This document shows, one piece after another, positions 8,048 to 16,913 of a stretch of 64,000 bases of DNA; within the stretch, counting starts at the first letter, position 1, and every line of letters starts with the position of its first letter. Origin of the DNA: Bacteroidales bacterium (lineage in GTDB: Bacteria; Bacteroidota; Bacteroidia; Bacteroidales; P3); NCBI GenBank assembly GCA_017960475.1, contig JAGCZH010000017.1, forward strand, positions 1 through 64,000. The letters run 5' to 3'. A program made the translations under genes and the position numbers. A model generated the notes under the pieces. The model was not told the DNA's origin and made no database searches. It worked only from the letters and a program-made list of their open reading frames with translations.

Positions 8048-8136
8048 CGTGGGCTTCTGCATTGCTTATCCTTTGGAAAAGGCAATGCGAAGGCCAAGCA
8101 ATCGGGATAAGCAAGAGGTCAGATTCCCACGTTTTT
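8048..8136 (+). promoter_or_regulatory. Possible attenuator with two exclusive folds upstream of tssH
   Basis: Fold A pairs GCATTGC (8059-8065) with GCAATGC (8082-8088), extended by GGCTTC (8052-8057) with GAAGGCC (8089-8095). Fold B pairs CGTGGG (8048-8053) with CCCACG (8126-8131) and TTGCTTATCC (8062-8071) with GGATAAGCAA (8105-8114), and is followed directly by five T residues. The two folds share bases 8052-8053 and 8062-8065, so only one can form. This is the architecture of a terminator/antiterminator switch, 59 bases before tssH. Confidence 0.5.
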
Positions 8137-8194
8137 CATTGTTTTATTTGTTCGGCTAGAATCAAGGGAGTCATTCTGCCACCAGAAATCAGCA

Positions 8195-10618
8195 ATGATT
8201 AACGACATGCTTGACATAGCACGACGCTATGCTGAAGACAATTTGAATGCAGAAGTTGCCCCTGCGCATTTGATGAGAGCGTTGCTCCATCCGGATATGG
8301 GTATGGTTGACTTCATTGAGAGTGTGCTTGATAAGGATTACTACTATTTTGTGGAATGGGCAGATGCTCGGATCAAGTTGGAAGATAAGGCGAGTAGACC
8401 TGTTAGCGCAGAGGTGTCGGAGGCTGTTACATCTGTGATATCCGAAGCAGAGGAATATAAAACAAAGATTGGCAAAACAGATGTTGATGCCATATGTATT
8501 CTTGCGTCTTTAGTTACTCCGGGTGTTGGATTTACTTACGAGGAGCTGAAAAGCCTTCCAATTACAGTGCAGGAGGTTTTGATGGCGGCAGGGAATACAG
8601 GTTTGGGTATATCGAATCGTGCATCAGAGTCTCAGATAGTTGTGCAGAGTGGCTTAAAAGCGATTAGTAAATATTGTATTGATAAACTTGCGCAAGTTCG
8701 AAATAGCAAAGATAGTAAAGTTGTTGGTTTTGAGAGAGAAATAGGTGTAATTTATGAATCCTTGGGAAGGAAAACAAAGTCGAATTTGCTCATTACAGGA
8801 GAATCTGGTGTAGGGAAAACCGCATTGATTAGAGGTTTTGCTGAGAGTTTGGCTGGAAACAATGTTCCATCTAAGCTTGCTGGCAGTTTGCTTTTTGAAT
8901 TGGATTTGAGTGCATTGACAGCTGGTGCATCTTATAAGGGTGAAGTTGAGGACAGAGTTAAATCGCTATTTGGTGAGTTGAAGTCACTTGTGAGTCCTAT
9001 ATTGATAATAGAGTCAATAGACAAAGTTTTCGAGAAACAGGATTTACTGTATGGTGTTGCAAGCATGTTGAAGAGAGAGCTTGGATCAGGATCCTTTTCG
9101 CTATTGTGCACTTGTTCTACTAGCGGTTATACAAAGAATATCGAAACCGACAAGGAATTCACAAGAATGCTTGACCGGCTCGCACTAGAGCAGCCAGATG
9201 AAGAACAATGCCTTAGGATTCTTGAGGGTAGTATAGAAAACTACGAAACATATCACCAATTGAGGATTGGTCGAGAAGTTCTTGTAGAAGCAATTCGTTT
9301 GGCAAAACGTTATATGGCAGAGAAATCACTTCCAGACTCGGCTTTTGATTTGATAGACAGGACCATGTCACAGATTTCCACAATGAATTCGGTTTCTGCC
9401 AATGATATTGCATTGTTGCGCAGTGAACTTGAAGAAAAGCAGGGAAATAATCCGGAAGAGATACAAGAAGATTTGAATTGGCTGCATTACAAAATATTCA
9501 ACAAGTTAAGCTGCCTACTAACTGCTCAGATTGACGACGATACAGATTTTTTGAAACTTGAAGACACAGAGAAAAAAATATCCTATTTAAACGATGTCCT
9601 GACGAGGCTTGAAAAAATTGCAGCAACAAAAGTTGACGAGGTTCGTTCTGCAGACCTTTTTGCTGTTGTTGCTAAGTTGACAGGTATTCCGTTAGGCAAG
9701 GTTCAATCGAAAGAGCGTGAGAAACTTGTCTCTGGCGAGGAGGTTTTAAAACGTAGGGTTATTGGACAAGACCATGCTATCAAAGTCGTGTTGGATGCTA
9801 TTTACGAGTCGCGCTCAGGCCTCAACAAGAAAGGACAGCCAATGGGGTCGTTCTTTTTCCTAGGTCCAACGGGAACAGGAAAGACAGAGTTGTCGAAATC
9901 ACTTGTGGAATTTTTGTTTGGTGATGAGAGATCGCTGATACGATTTGATATGTCTGAATTTAAGGAGGAGCATTCTGTCGCATTGCTTTATGGAGCGCCT
10001 CCAGGATACGTTGGTTATGAAGAAGGTGGACTTTTGGTTAATAAAATCCGACAAAATCCCTATTCGGTAGTTCTTTTTGATGAAATAGAGAAAGCTCACA
10101 AGTCGGTATTCGATCTGTTTCTACAGATTCTTGACGAAGGTAAGTTGCACGATCGTTTAGGTCGTGTGGGCGATTTCTCCAATAGCCTGATACTTTTTAC
10201 ATCCAACATTGGAAGCCAATATATTGTCGATTCGTTTGGCAAGGGTATTATCCCATCGAACAATGACTTGATGGAGATAATGCAGGGGCATTTCCGTCCT
10301 GAGTTTCTTGGCCGATTGACAGAAATCGTGCCTTTTGCTCCCATTACTGAGCAGACAGTTGTTCGTATATTTGAGATTCATTTACGTAATCTTATGAAAC
10401 AACTTGAGGAACAGCACATATCGTTAGATATAGATGACGAAACAAAACGAGCTGTTGCCATGAGCGGTTTTAATCCGCAATATGGTGCTCGTCCAATAAT
10501 CGGCATAATCCGAAAAATGTTACGTCGTCCTCTGTCTACTCTAATCATTCAAGGTAAAGTGAAAAGTGGTGATAAGGTTGTTGCAACATGGAAAGAAGAC
10601 CATGTCGAATTTAATTAG
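8195..10618 (+). CDS. tssH: T6SS sheath-disassembly AAA+ ATPase TssH (ClpV-like)
   Basis: An 807-residue ClpB/ClpV-type ATPase that recycles contracted T6SS sheaths. It has an N-terminal Clp domain (residues 1-140), a first AAA module with Walker A Gly-Glu-Ser-Gly-Val-Gly-Lys-Thr at 202-209, a coiled middle region, and a second AAA module with Gly-Pro-Thr-Gly-Thr-Gly-Lys-Thr near 557 and an intact Asp-Glu Walker B near 628. The first module is odd: its Walker B position reads Ile-Ile-Glu-Ser-Ile-Asp rather than hhhDE, so D1 may bind but not hydrolyse ATP. It opens the T6SS cluster and follows the structured leader. Confidence 0.9.
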   Translation: MINDMLDIARRYAEDNLNAEVAPAHLMRALLHPDMGMVDFIESVLDKDYYYFVEWADARIKLEDKASRPVSAEVSEAVTSVISEAEEYKTKIGKTDVDAICILASLVTPGVGFTYEELKSLPITVQEVLMAAGNTGLGISNRASESQIVVQSGLKAISKYCIDKLAQVRNSKDSKVVGFEREIGVIYESLGRKTKSNLLITGESGVGKTALIRGFAESLAGNNVPSKLAGSLLFELDLSALTAGASYKGEVEDRVKSLFGELKSLVSPILIIESIDKVFEKQDLLYGVASMLKRELGSGSFSLLCTCSTSGYTKNIETDKEFTRMLDRLALEQPDEEQCLRILEGSIENYETYHQLRIGREVLVEAIRLAKRYMAEKSLPDSAFDLIDRTMSQISTMNSVSANDIALLRSELEEKQGNNPEEIQEDLNWLHYKIFNKLSCLLTAQIDDDTDFLKLEDTEKKISYLNDVLTRLEKIAATKVDEVRSADLFAVVAKLTGIPLGKVQSKEREKLVSGEEVLKRRVIGQDHAIKVVLDAIYESRSGLNKKGQPMGSFFFLGPTGTGKTELSKSLVEFLFGDERSLIRFDMSEFKEEHSVALLYGAPPGYVGYEEGGLLVNKIRQNPYSVVLFDEIEKAHKSVFDLFLQILDEGKLHDRLGRVGDFSNSLILFTSNIGSQYIVDSFGKGIIPSNNDLMEIMQGHFRPEFLGRLTEIVPFAPITEQTVVRIFEIHLRNLMKQLEEQHISLDIDDETKRAVAMSGFNPQYGARPIIGIIRKMLRRPLSTLIIQGKVKSGDKVVATWKEDHVEFN

Positions 10619-10726
10619 TTCTTTTTAATGTCCATGCAATTATTGGATATAAAGCAAAGAGAAAACAATTAAAAGCAAAATAGTCATGGTCGAGTATATA
10701 AATAATAATAAAAACTGTAATAAATC

Positions 10727-11149
10727 ATGAAAAAGTATCTTTTTTTGTTCGCAGTACTTATAGCTGCGGTTATTTTTGGGGGATGTGTTTCAACACATTC
10801 CACCATCACTAGTTCGACACCACAAATAGAGCTAAAACCAGAACATCTTGAAGTCACTGAACAGAGAGAGGCGACTGGAGTAACGACTCGTATTTTTGGT
10901 ATTGATTGGGAGAGGTTGATGAATAGTCGTTCAGCCTCTATGCGTGGCACGGTTTATAGTAGTATGATATCATTCGACAGAACAGAAGAGTATGCTATCT
11001 ATGGATTATTGAAGCAAAATGAAGGATATGACATGGTAATGTATCCAAAATTTACCAAAGTGGTTCGAAAGCCAGTTATGGGAATAGGGGCGATATGTAC
11101 TATTACTGAGGTTAAGGTCAGTGCCAGATTGGCAAAATTGAAATTTTAA
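10727..11149 (+). CDS. Lipoprotein, TssQ-like candidate
   Basis: A 140-residue protein with a lipoprotein signal: hydrophobic residues 5-18 and lipobox Phe-Gly-Gly-Cys with the modified Cys at 20. The mature part is short and shows no motif I know. Subtype-iii T6SS clusters encode a lipoprotein, TssQ, as part of the trans-envelope complex; position between tssH and tssB and the size make this the best candidate. The assignment is by context, not by sequence recognition. Confidence 0.6.
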   Translation: MKKYLFLFAVLIAAVIFGGCVSTHSTITSSTPQIELKPEHLEVTEQREATGVTTRIFGIDWERLMNSRSASMRGTVYSSMISFDRTEEYAIYGLLKQNEGYDMVMYPKFTKVVRKPVMGIGAICTITEVKVSARLAKLKF

Positions 11150-11169
11150 AAAATATAATACATAAAGAA

Positions 11170-11628
11170 ATGAAAGAAAATTTTATCTCACGTTTCGACG
11201 AGGAGGACAATGGCGCAAAAGTCAATCTTCTCGATGCCAACAAAACCCTTCTTATAGATCAGTTTACCTCAGAAGCCACAGAGGAGCCTGAGTTGTTTGA
11301 AGGAGCCAAAACGATGGCTGATGTATTTGAACACTTCAAACCATCGGTAGATGTAGACTTTCAGAATGAGAATGGAGAAACTGTCACTGAAACGCTTCAC
11401 TTCAACGAGATGAAAGACTTCGATGTCAATGGAGGTAAGGGTAACCTTGTAAGTAATAGCAAGATTTTATCGGACATCAAGTTGCATGCTGATAATGCCG
11501 CAAAGGTGAATAAACAGATAGAGCAAAATTCAAAGTTGAGAGCAATTCTGAAGGACAGTCAGTCTCGCGACGACTTGAAGGCACTTCTGCAGTCGATGCT
11601 TGATGAATTGGAACAGTCTCAGGAATAG
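11170..11628 (+). CDS. tssB: T6SS contractile sheath small subunit TssB
   Basis: A 152-residue protein with the TssB/VipA plan: a central Met-Ala-Asp-Val-Phe-Glu-His-Phe-Lys-Pro element, a Glu-Thr-Leu-His-Phe-x-x-Met-Lys-Asp-Phe-Asp strand, then two long helices ending in a Leu-Arg-Ala-Ile-Leu-Lys-Asp section. It forms the sheath with TssC, encoded 37 bases downstream. The usual N-terminal strand that intertwines with neighbouring subunits is present but divergent, as expected for subtype iii. Confidence 0.88.
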   Translation: MKENFISRFDEEDNGAKVNLLDANKTLLIDQFTSEATEEPELFEGAKTMADVFEHFKPSVDVDFQNENGETVTETLHFNEMKDFDVNGGKGNLVSNSKILSDIKLHADNAAKVNKQIEQNSKLRAILKDSQSRDDLKALLQSMLDELEQSQE

Positions 11629-11665
11629 ATTATAATTGTAAACGTGGAACTTAAAATGTTATCAT

Positions 11666-13024
11666 ATGGCAGATACACAAATGAAAGAAGCAATTGCTAA
11701 ACAAGAAACAGTACTGCAACAACAGAAGGCAAGGCCCTCAGGAGAGGCTCTTGAAAAACTGGGTGGATTTATGACAGTCAAAGGGTTTATTCCTGCGGCA
11801 GCAGACATGAATCCCGCTAAAGCTGCTACAAAAAAGATCTTCCTTACTGATAAGAAATACAAGGCAAAGCGAAAAGCTCTTGCCGATGAGCTTAGAGGAT
11901 GGATAGAGATATTGTCGACTAACAAAAACAATGCAGTGGAGTATAGTCAGACATGCAAGGAATGTGAAGAGAAATACCATAAATTGCTTGAGAAAAATGT
12001 AACCGAAGCATTGAATGCCACAAAGGAGATGGAGAAAACGTATCGTTCTCTTGATCTTTTTTTCAAGAATGCCAAAGAGGAAAAACTTTATAATCTACGC
12101 ATTGTCAACGTCAGCAGAGATGAGTTTGAGGATGACTCCTCAATGCTTAGTCAACAAATTAATGACTTGCTTCGTGATGGGTTTGACCGCTTAAGTCTTA
12201 AGGAAAGCTACAGTTTGTTAGTGATTCCAGGATACAAGATGCGTGACAAATCCACTCTGCTTAAATGGGCTCGTATCGCCAACAAATATAAGGTCATGCT
12301 TTTGACAGACCATGACCAAGAGAATAATTTTGACAGTTTGATGGAGAACACCACTGACTACAAAGATAGCGATTCTGTTCTACAAAATGTTATTATGACA
12401 GGCAACTGGATTGTGGGTCGTCAGAAAGAAACACTTTCCCTTTTGGAAAAGGAAAGTGATGAGAAGGCATTTTATATTCCATCCTCTGCGGCCCTTGCAG
12501 GAATGCTGTATGACGAGACGGCAAATATGGCACAGGGTGCTGCTGGCAAGATGCATGGAACACTTGCCGAGGTGAAGGGCGTAGAAGTAGATTTGCTTAA
12601 GTCGCAAATTGAAAAGCTCAACGATAATCAGATTATTCCAATGGTTTATTCAGAGGGACGTGTGATGGCTTTCAACAACAACACATTGTACAATGGCGAC
12701 AATAAGGCTATGACAGAATATCCTATCGTTAGAGTTTTTGACTGGGTGAAAAAGGTGCTGATGAATTTTGTTCATGATGTGGCAATGGAAAATTGGAATC
12801 CTTTTGAGACACCAGTGAAATTGCAGAATAAGATTAATACATTCCTAAATGAACAACAAAAAAACTTGAAGCTTTTCAAGGATTTTCAAGTGGACTTACC
12901 GGAACAGGATCCCAAAACGAAACGAATCAGCTTAAATGTGACGATAGAGCCATACTATGCAGCAAAGAGTTTTACAATAAAACTGTCAGCAGATAAATCT
13001 GAAAAGAATTGCGAAGATTTGTAA
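11666..13024 (+). CDS. tssC: T6SS contractile sheath large subunit TssC
   Basis: A 452-residue sheath protein. The C-terminal half carries the TssC core, with a Val-Lys-Gly-Val-Glu-Val-Asp segment and a Gly-Arg-Val-Met-Ala-Phe-Asn-Asn-Asn-Thr-Leu stretch corresponding to the conserved region of gp18-like sheath proteins. The helical N-terminal half (residues 1-130) carries coiled-coil-like charged segments. Paired with tssB, it assembles the contractile tube jacket that TssH later dismantles. Confidence 0.87.
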   Translation: MADTQMKEAIAKQETVLQQQKARPSGEALEKLGGFMTVKGFIPAAADMNPAKAATKKIFLTDKKYKAKRKALADELRGWIEILSTNKNNAVEYSQTCKECEEKYHKLLEKNVTEALNATKEMEKTYRSLDLFFKNAKEEKLYNLRIVNVSRDEFEDDSSMLSQQINDLLRDGFDRLSLKESYSLLVIPGYKMRDKSTLLKWARIANKYKVMLLTDHDQENNFDSLMENTTDYKDSDSVLQNVIMTGNWIVGRQKETLSLLEKESDEKAFYIPSSAALAGMLYDETANMAQGAAGKMHGTLAEVKGVEVDLLKSQIEKLNDNQIIPMVYSEGRVMAFNNNTLYNGDNKAMTEYPIVRVFDWVKKVLMNFVHDVAMENWNPFETPVKLQNKINTFLNEQQKNLKLFKDFQVDLPEQDPKTKRISLNVTIEPYYAAKSFTIKLSADKSEKNCEDL

Positions 13025-13076
13025 ATCAAATAATTGGTAAAAATAATCTCATTGTTTAATTTAAAAAAAAAGAGTT

Positions 13077-13529
13077 ATGGCAGAATTAGATCAAAACACA
13101 ACCCCTGTCGTATTCAGGATTACGGCTAACAAAACAGGTGATGAGGATCGTGAAGTGATGAAAGTCTCTTACGGCTTCAACCAGGCAACAGACAAAGAAG
13201 GTCAGATGACAGGTATCGTTCGTGGCGGTACCATCAATGTTCGTGTAAAAGCCTTGAATAACGGCAACACACACCTTCTCCGTTGGATGCTTGCACCAAA
13301 CATGCACAAGAACGGTGAAATTGAATTTGTCGAGACCAGAGATCGCAAGAACATGAAGACCATCTCATTCCGTGAGGCATACTGTGTTGACTACCACGAT
13401 GTGTGGGAGGACAAGACCCAAAGTGGAGAACTTGGTCACTATGAGGAATTCACCCTTTCTTGCAAGGAAATTGATGTCAAGGGTCGTGAAGAACCGACTC
13501 CTGCAAAATTCCAGAACAAATGGAAATAA
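13077..13529 (+). CDS. tssD: T6SS inner tube protein TssD (Hcp), copy 1
   Basis: A 150-residue protein of the Bacteroidetes Hcp family (TssD), the hexameric ring that stacks into the inner tube. Visible family traits are the beta-rich start, a Tyr-Gly-Phe-Asn-Gln strand, the Arg-Gly-Gly-Thr-Ile-Asn-Val turn and the Phe-Arg-Glu-Ala-Tyr-Cys-Val-Asp-Tyr strand. Codon use is cleaner and richer in G+C than in neighbouring cluster genes, as in a highly expressed gene. A strong terminator follows within 15 bases, which would allow a high level of this one subunit. Confidence 0.9.
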   Translation: MAELDQNTTPVVFRITANKTGDEDREVMKVSYGFNQATDKEGQMTGIVRGGTINVRVKALNNGNTHLLRWMLAPNMHKNGEIEFVETRDRKNMKTISFREAYCVDYHDVWEDKTQSGELGHYEEFTLSCKEIDVKGREEPTPAKFQNKWK

Positions 13530-13541
13530 GCATCATTCTAG

Positions 13542-13577
13542 ACATGGGGGCGGCAAACCGCCAGCCCCCATGTTTTT
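13542..13577 (+). terminator. Strong terminator after the first hcp
   Basis: ACATGGGGG (13542-13550) pairs with CCCCCATGT (13565-13573), with inner GGC/GCC pairing and a TTTTT run. It separates the tssH-to-hcp transcript from the hcp2-vgrG part of the cluster. Confidence 0.88.
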
Positions 13578-13666
13578 AAAGAAGTGGACTCATTATGCGT
13601 TCATATATCTTCTAAGTTGTGGAATGGACGTGTTAGTTTTTTAGTAAAGGTTAAAGGTTTGCTCCA

Positions 13667-13674
13667 TAGGTTTG
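13667..13674 (+). promoter_or_regulatory. Weak candidate promoter for the second half of the cluster
   Basis: TAGGTTTG fits TAnnTTTG; the -33 region is poor. Some promoter is needed here because of the terminator at 13542-13577, and the 236 bases from the terminator to the second hcp hold no gene. Confidence 0.35.
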
Positions 13675-13813
13675 TAAGCCTTCGAAACAGGCATAAAGTC
13701 TAGATATTTTTCTTATTCAAAGTTAATATAATAATCAATTAGATCGTATCAGCTTATTTTTAATCATTGCTTAATTTATCATTTATCACATTAAATCAAA
13801 ATATAAACAAACA

Positions 13814-14224
13814 ATGGCACTAGAAGCAACATTAGTTTTTGACGAAAAAAAAGGGACGGAGTATAGATTATTGGAATGCAGCTATGAGTTCTCTCAGTCA
13901 TTGGATATTACTGGACGACCGTCAGACCGTCCCCGTGGAGGCATAATCAAGGTCGCCATAGTAGCCCCTGATGACAGTGACTTGATCTTTCATGAATGGA
14001 TGTTTGCTAAAGACCTTGTAAAAGATGGGGTGATACGATTTGATGTAAACAAAAACAGTGTTTTTGCGCCCAAAAAAATAAGGTTCAAAAATGCATATTG
14101 CGTTGGATTGAGGGAATACTTCAATGATGGCAATGCCCTGCCAATGTATACGGAAATAACAATAGCAGCGGGACAATTATTGTTTGGAGAAGGAGATGAT
14201 TGTGTTTTTAGAATGATTGACTGA
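13814..14224 (+). CDS. tssD: T6SS TssD (Hcp) paralogue, copy 2
   Basis: A 136-residue, clearly related but divergent Hcp-like protein. It keeps the layout of copy 1: a Tyr-Glu-Phe-Ser-Gln strand, Arg-Gly-Gly-Ile-Ile-Lys-Val turn, and Ile-Arg-Phe-Lys-Asn-Ala-Tyr-Cys-Val. It begins a new transcript and lies 11 bases before vgrG, so it may be a specialised ring at the tube tip, or an adaptor between the main tube and the spike, rather than the bulk tube protein. Confidence 0.82.
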   Translation: MALEATLVFDEKKGTEYRLLECSYEFSQSLDITGRPSDRPRGGIIKVAIVAPDDSDLIFHEWMFAKDLVKDGVIRFDVNKNSVFAPKKIRFKNAYCVGLREYFNDGNALPMYTEITIAAGQLLFGEGDDCVFRMID

Positions 14225-14235
14225 TAGTAATATAT

Positions 14236-16239
14236 ATGGCAGTACTAACACAAACAATACCACAAATATCTATCGAGGGGTTCTCCCTTGATGGGTATGT
14301 TGTGGCAGACATCACTTTGCACAAGGAATTGCTTCAACCGTCGAGACTGGAGTTTGATATTCGAAGAAAGCCTCTTTTGCGCAATAATGAGGATGTACGT
14401 TTCGATATAGCTTCAAGGCTGTTGGGCGCTGAAGTGAATTTGAAGATTGAAACTTTGCGCCGGGATGCTGGAATGGAGAACAAAAGTGAAACCTTGGCTT
14501 TTGCAGGGATCATTTTTGGAATACAAAACACGCGTGCCAATATTGGAAATGTGGCTTATTATCATGTTACAGCCTACAGTCCAGACTATCTCCTAGTAGA
14601 TAATCCTCATTGTTCTTCTTATGCAGATATGTCTCTCTCAGAGATTATTATGCAAAGCATGTCGGACTATCGAGGCAGGATACAAGCAACATTAATTCCT
14701 CGTCTTACAGCCAGGTTACCATACACTGTGCAGTACAACGAAACAACATATCAGTTTATATCACGTTTGGCTCAGAGGTTCGGTGAGTATCTTTTTTTTG
14801 ACAACAACACCTTTTATTTTGGACAAACCCCAGAGGGTAAAAATATAACTCTTCACCCAGACACCGAAGTGTTGGGATTCAGCTATAGTTTGAATATGGA
14901 GCATACCGAACTTAGGCATGCTCAGCATGACTATCGCAAATATGAGAACACAGTGCAAGACGGTTATGAAAATGCACGTGATGCTATTCATGATCTCACA
15001 GACGTTGTGTTTAATCATTCTCATTCCGCATATCGAAAGAAAACACTTCAGGATATGCACTCCACATCACAGGAATATTCCAGTTTTGTGCAAAATCAAT
15101 TAAGCTCTACAGTAGAGGGATGGGAGCAGAAAAGCCGCATGATGACATGTACCCTCAAAACAAACCGAGCAGACATTTGCATAGGCGACAACATAGTAAT
15201 ACAAGAGACAACAGATGAGGGTAAACCTACACTTGTTGATCACAAAAGACTGATGGCTGTGGCAGTCGATTACCATGCCACTATCGACGGCCATTTTGAA
15301 AATCACGTTAAGGCGATACCTGCAGATTCTCCTTATCCGCCATATGGTATGAATGACTTATATCCCATATGTGAAAGCCAGAGGGCGATAGTGGTAGACA
15401 ACAGTGATCCAGAGAGCCTTGGTCGTATTAGGGTTCGTTTTCTATGGCAGGAACTACAGTCTGGTATGTGTGTCACCCCCTGGCTACGTATCACACAACC
15501 ACATGGAGGAGACGACAAGGGTTTCTATTTTATTCCCGAGATAGGAGAGGAAGTTATGGTTGCTTTTGAAAATGGCAATGGAGAGAAGCCCTACGTTGTA
15601 GGTACACTTTATCATGGTCGTCAGCATCCTGGCATGCCGTGGCCAAACAGTTCAAATGACATCAAAGCAATTCGTACTAGGAATGGTCACACCGTTGAAA
15701 TTCATGATTTGGATCGAGGAGGATATATCAAAATCTATGATTACGATAGAAACGGTCAGAAAGAGAATTATATACTAACTTTCTCCACCGACGAGAAACT
15801 TATTAAATTAGAGTCTAAAGGTAATATTGAACTATATGCCAATAACGACATAATCATGCATGCAAAACATGATATTATCATGACAGCTGACAACAATGAA
15901 AATATTACTGTTGGATCTAATCGTAGTGCTAGAATAGGTAAAAATGATTCGGAATCAATAGGTGAAAATAAAATATGCAATGTAAAAGGGGACCAAACAG
16001 TTGTAATAGAAAATAATGACAATCTAACTGTAAATGCTGACCAAACTATAAATGTTAGAGGTGATAGGTCATCTTCAATAAGGAATACTGATAAGCTATA
16101 TGCTCATGACAGAGAAGAAATAATACAAGATGAGTCGTATCGTGAAGCCAGAAATGTAAAAGAAAAAGCTAACCAAAACACACAATTGGAAGCTGCGAAC
16201 AACATAAATCTTCAAGCTCTGAAAGTGAAGTTTAATTAA
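14236..16239 (+). CDS. tssI: T6SS spike protein TssI (VgrG)
   Basis: A 667-residue VgrG. The N-terminal 350 residues are gp27-like, followed by a gp5 OB-fold region (Gly-Arg-Ile-Arg-Val-Arg-Phe, then Gly-Glu-Glu-Val-Met-Val-Ala-Phe-Glu-Asn-Gly) near residues 385-460. After about residue 490 comes a long beta-helix needle of short repeats (Ile-x-x-x-Ala-x-Asn-Asp style). There is no extra C-terminal enzyme domain, so effector loading must rely on the PAAR-like protein or on separate cargo. The PAAR-like gene begins 13 bases downstream. Confidence 0.92.
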   Translation: MAVLTQTIPQISIEGFSLDGYVVADITLHKELLQPSRLEFDIRRKPLLRNNEDVRFDIASRLLGAEVNLKIETLRRDAGMENKSETLAFAGIIFGIQNTRANIGNVAYYHVTAYSPDYLLVDNPHCSSYADMSLSEIIMQSMSDYRGRIQATLIPRLTARLPYTVQYNETTYQFISRLAQRFGEYLFFDNNTFYFGQTPEGKNITLHPDTEVLGFSYSLNMEHTELRHAQHDYRKYENTVQDGYENARDAIHDLTDVVFNHSHSAYRKKTLQDMHSTSQEYSSFVQNQLSSTVEGWEQKSRMMTCTLKTNRADICIGDNIVIQETTDEGKPTLVDHKRLMAVAVDYHATIDGHFENHVKAIPADSPYPPYGMNDLYPICESQRAIVVDNSDPESLGRIRVRFLWQELQSGMCVTPWLRITQPHGGDDKGFYFIPEIGEEVMVAFENGNGEKPYVVGTLYHGRQHPGMPWPNSSNDIKAIRTRNGHTVEIHDLDRGGYIKIYDYDRNGQKENYILTFSTDEKLIKLESKGNIELYANNDIIMHAKHDIIMTADNNENITVGSNRSARIGKNDSESIGENKICNVKGDQTVVIENNDNLTVNADQTINVRGDRSSSIRNTDKLYAHDREEIIQDESYREARNVKEKANQNTQLEAANNINLQALKVKFN

Positions 16240-16252
16240 TAGGTTGGTTATT

Positions 16253-16912
16253 ATGGGAGAAGAAAAATACATACGCAATGGAGCTACACTGAGGTGTTCG
16301 ATGGGGGATCAAATGTCGCAACTCGTGGTATTGCCAGAACGACGAGTAATCATAGAGGGTAGTCCAATGGCTAATATTGGAGACCATAAGTCAATGGTTA
16401 ATATAAAGCCGTTTGGTAAATGTCGTTCTTTGGCCAATCCCACTGTCGCCGCTGCAACAGCTGCCCATCATGGTACTCTTACGCCCATGCCATGTGTACC
16501 GAATACTCCGAGCAATTGGTTACATGGAAAAACCGATGTTGATGTCCAAGGTCTGAATGGTTTATTACAATCGAGTTGTCTTAATTGTTTATGGGCTGGT
16601 GTAATCAAGGTCGCAAAACATGGACAGACAGGTTCAAGCGAATCTCCCAAGATTGCACATGAAACCGCATCATGTGAGATTTCTCGTGTTGAATTGTGTA
16701 TCGGTAAAGGAGAGAAGAAAAAGAAAATGCTGGTTTATGATAATGGTGGATCTAAAAGAAACACACCAGAAGAAAGTGGAGGTTCGCAGTTTGTAGTGAC
16801 GGAAGCGGAAAAGATAGAACATGAATCGTACACTTGTGAGATAACTCGTGTTGATTTATGTATTGGTAAAAAAGGGAAGATGAAATCAGTGAGGGTTTAC
16901 GAAAAAAAATAA
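16253..16912 (+). CDS. PAAR-like DUF4280 spike-tip protein with duplicated C-terminal motif
   Basis: DUF4280 proteins are PAAR-like caps of the VgrG spike. I use the ATG at 16253 rather than the upstream TTG. The first 125 residues show the family pattern: Gly-Ala-x-Leu-x-Cys-Ser-Met-Gly, Asn-Ile-x-x-Phe-Gly-Lys-Cys, Met-Pro-Cys-Val-Pro and a Cys-x-x-Cys-Leu-Trp-x-Gly-Val-Ile-Lys end. The rest is unusual: a Cys-Glu-Ile-(Ser/Thr)-Arg-Val-(Glu/Asp)-Leu-Cys-Ile-Gly-Lys unit occurs twice (residues about 141-162 and 195-216), joined by a low-complexity link. The repeats could be docking arms for cargo. Confidence 0.85.
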   Translation: MGEEKYIRNGATLRCSMGDQMSQLVVLPERRVIIEGSPMANIGDHKSMVNIKPFGKCRSLANPTVAAATAAHHGTLTPMPCVPNTPSNWLHGKTDVDVQGLNGLLQSSCLNCLWAGVIKVAKHGQTGSSESPKIAHETASCEISRVELCIGKGEKKKKMLVYDNGGSKRNTPEESGGSQFVVTEAEKIEHESYTCEITRVDLCIGKKGKMKSVRVYEKK

Positions 16913-16913
16913 T

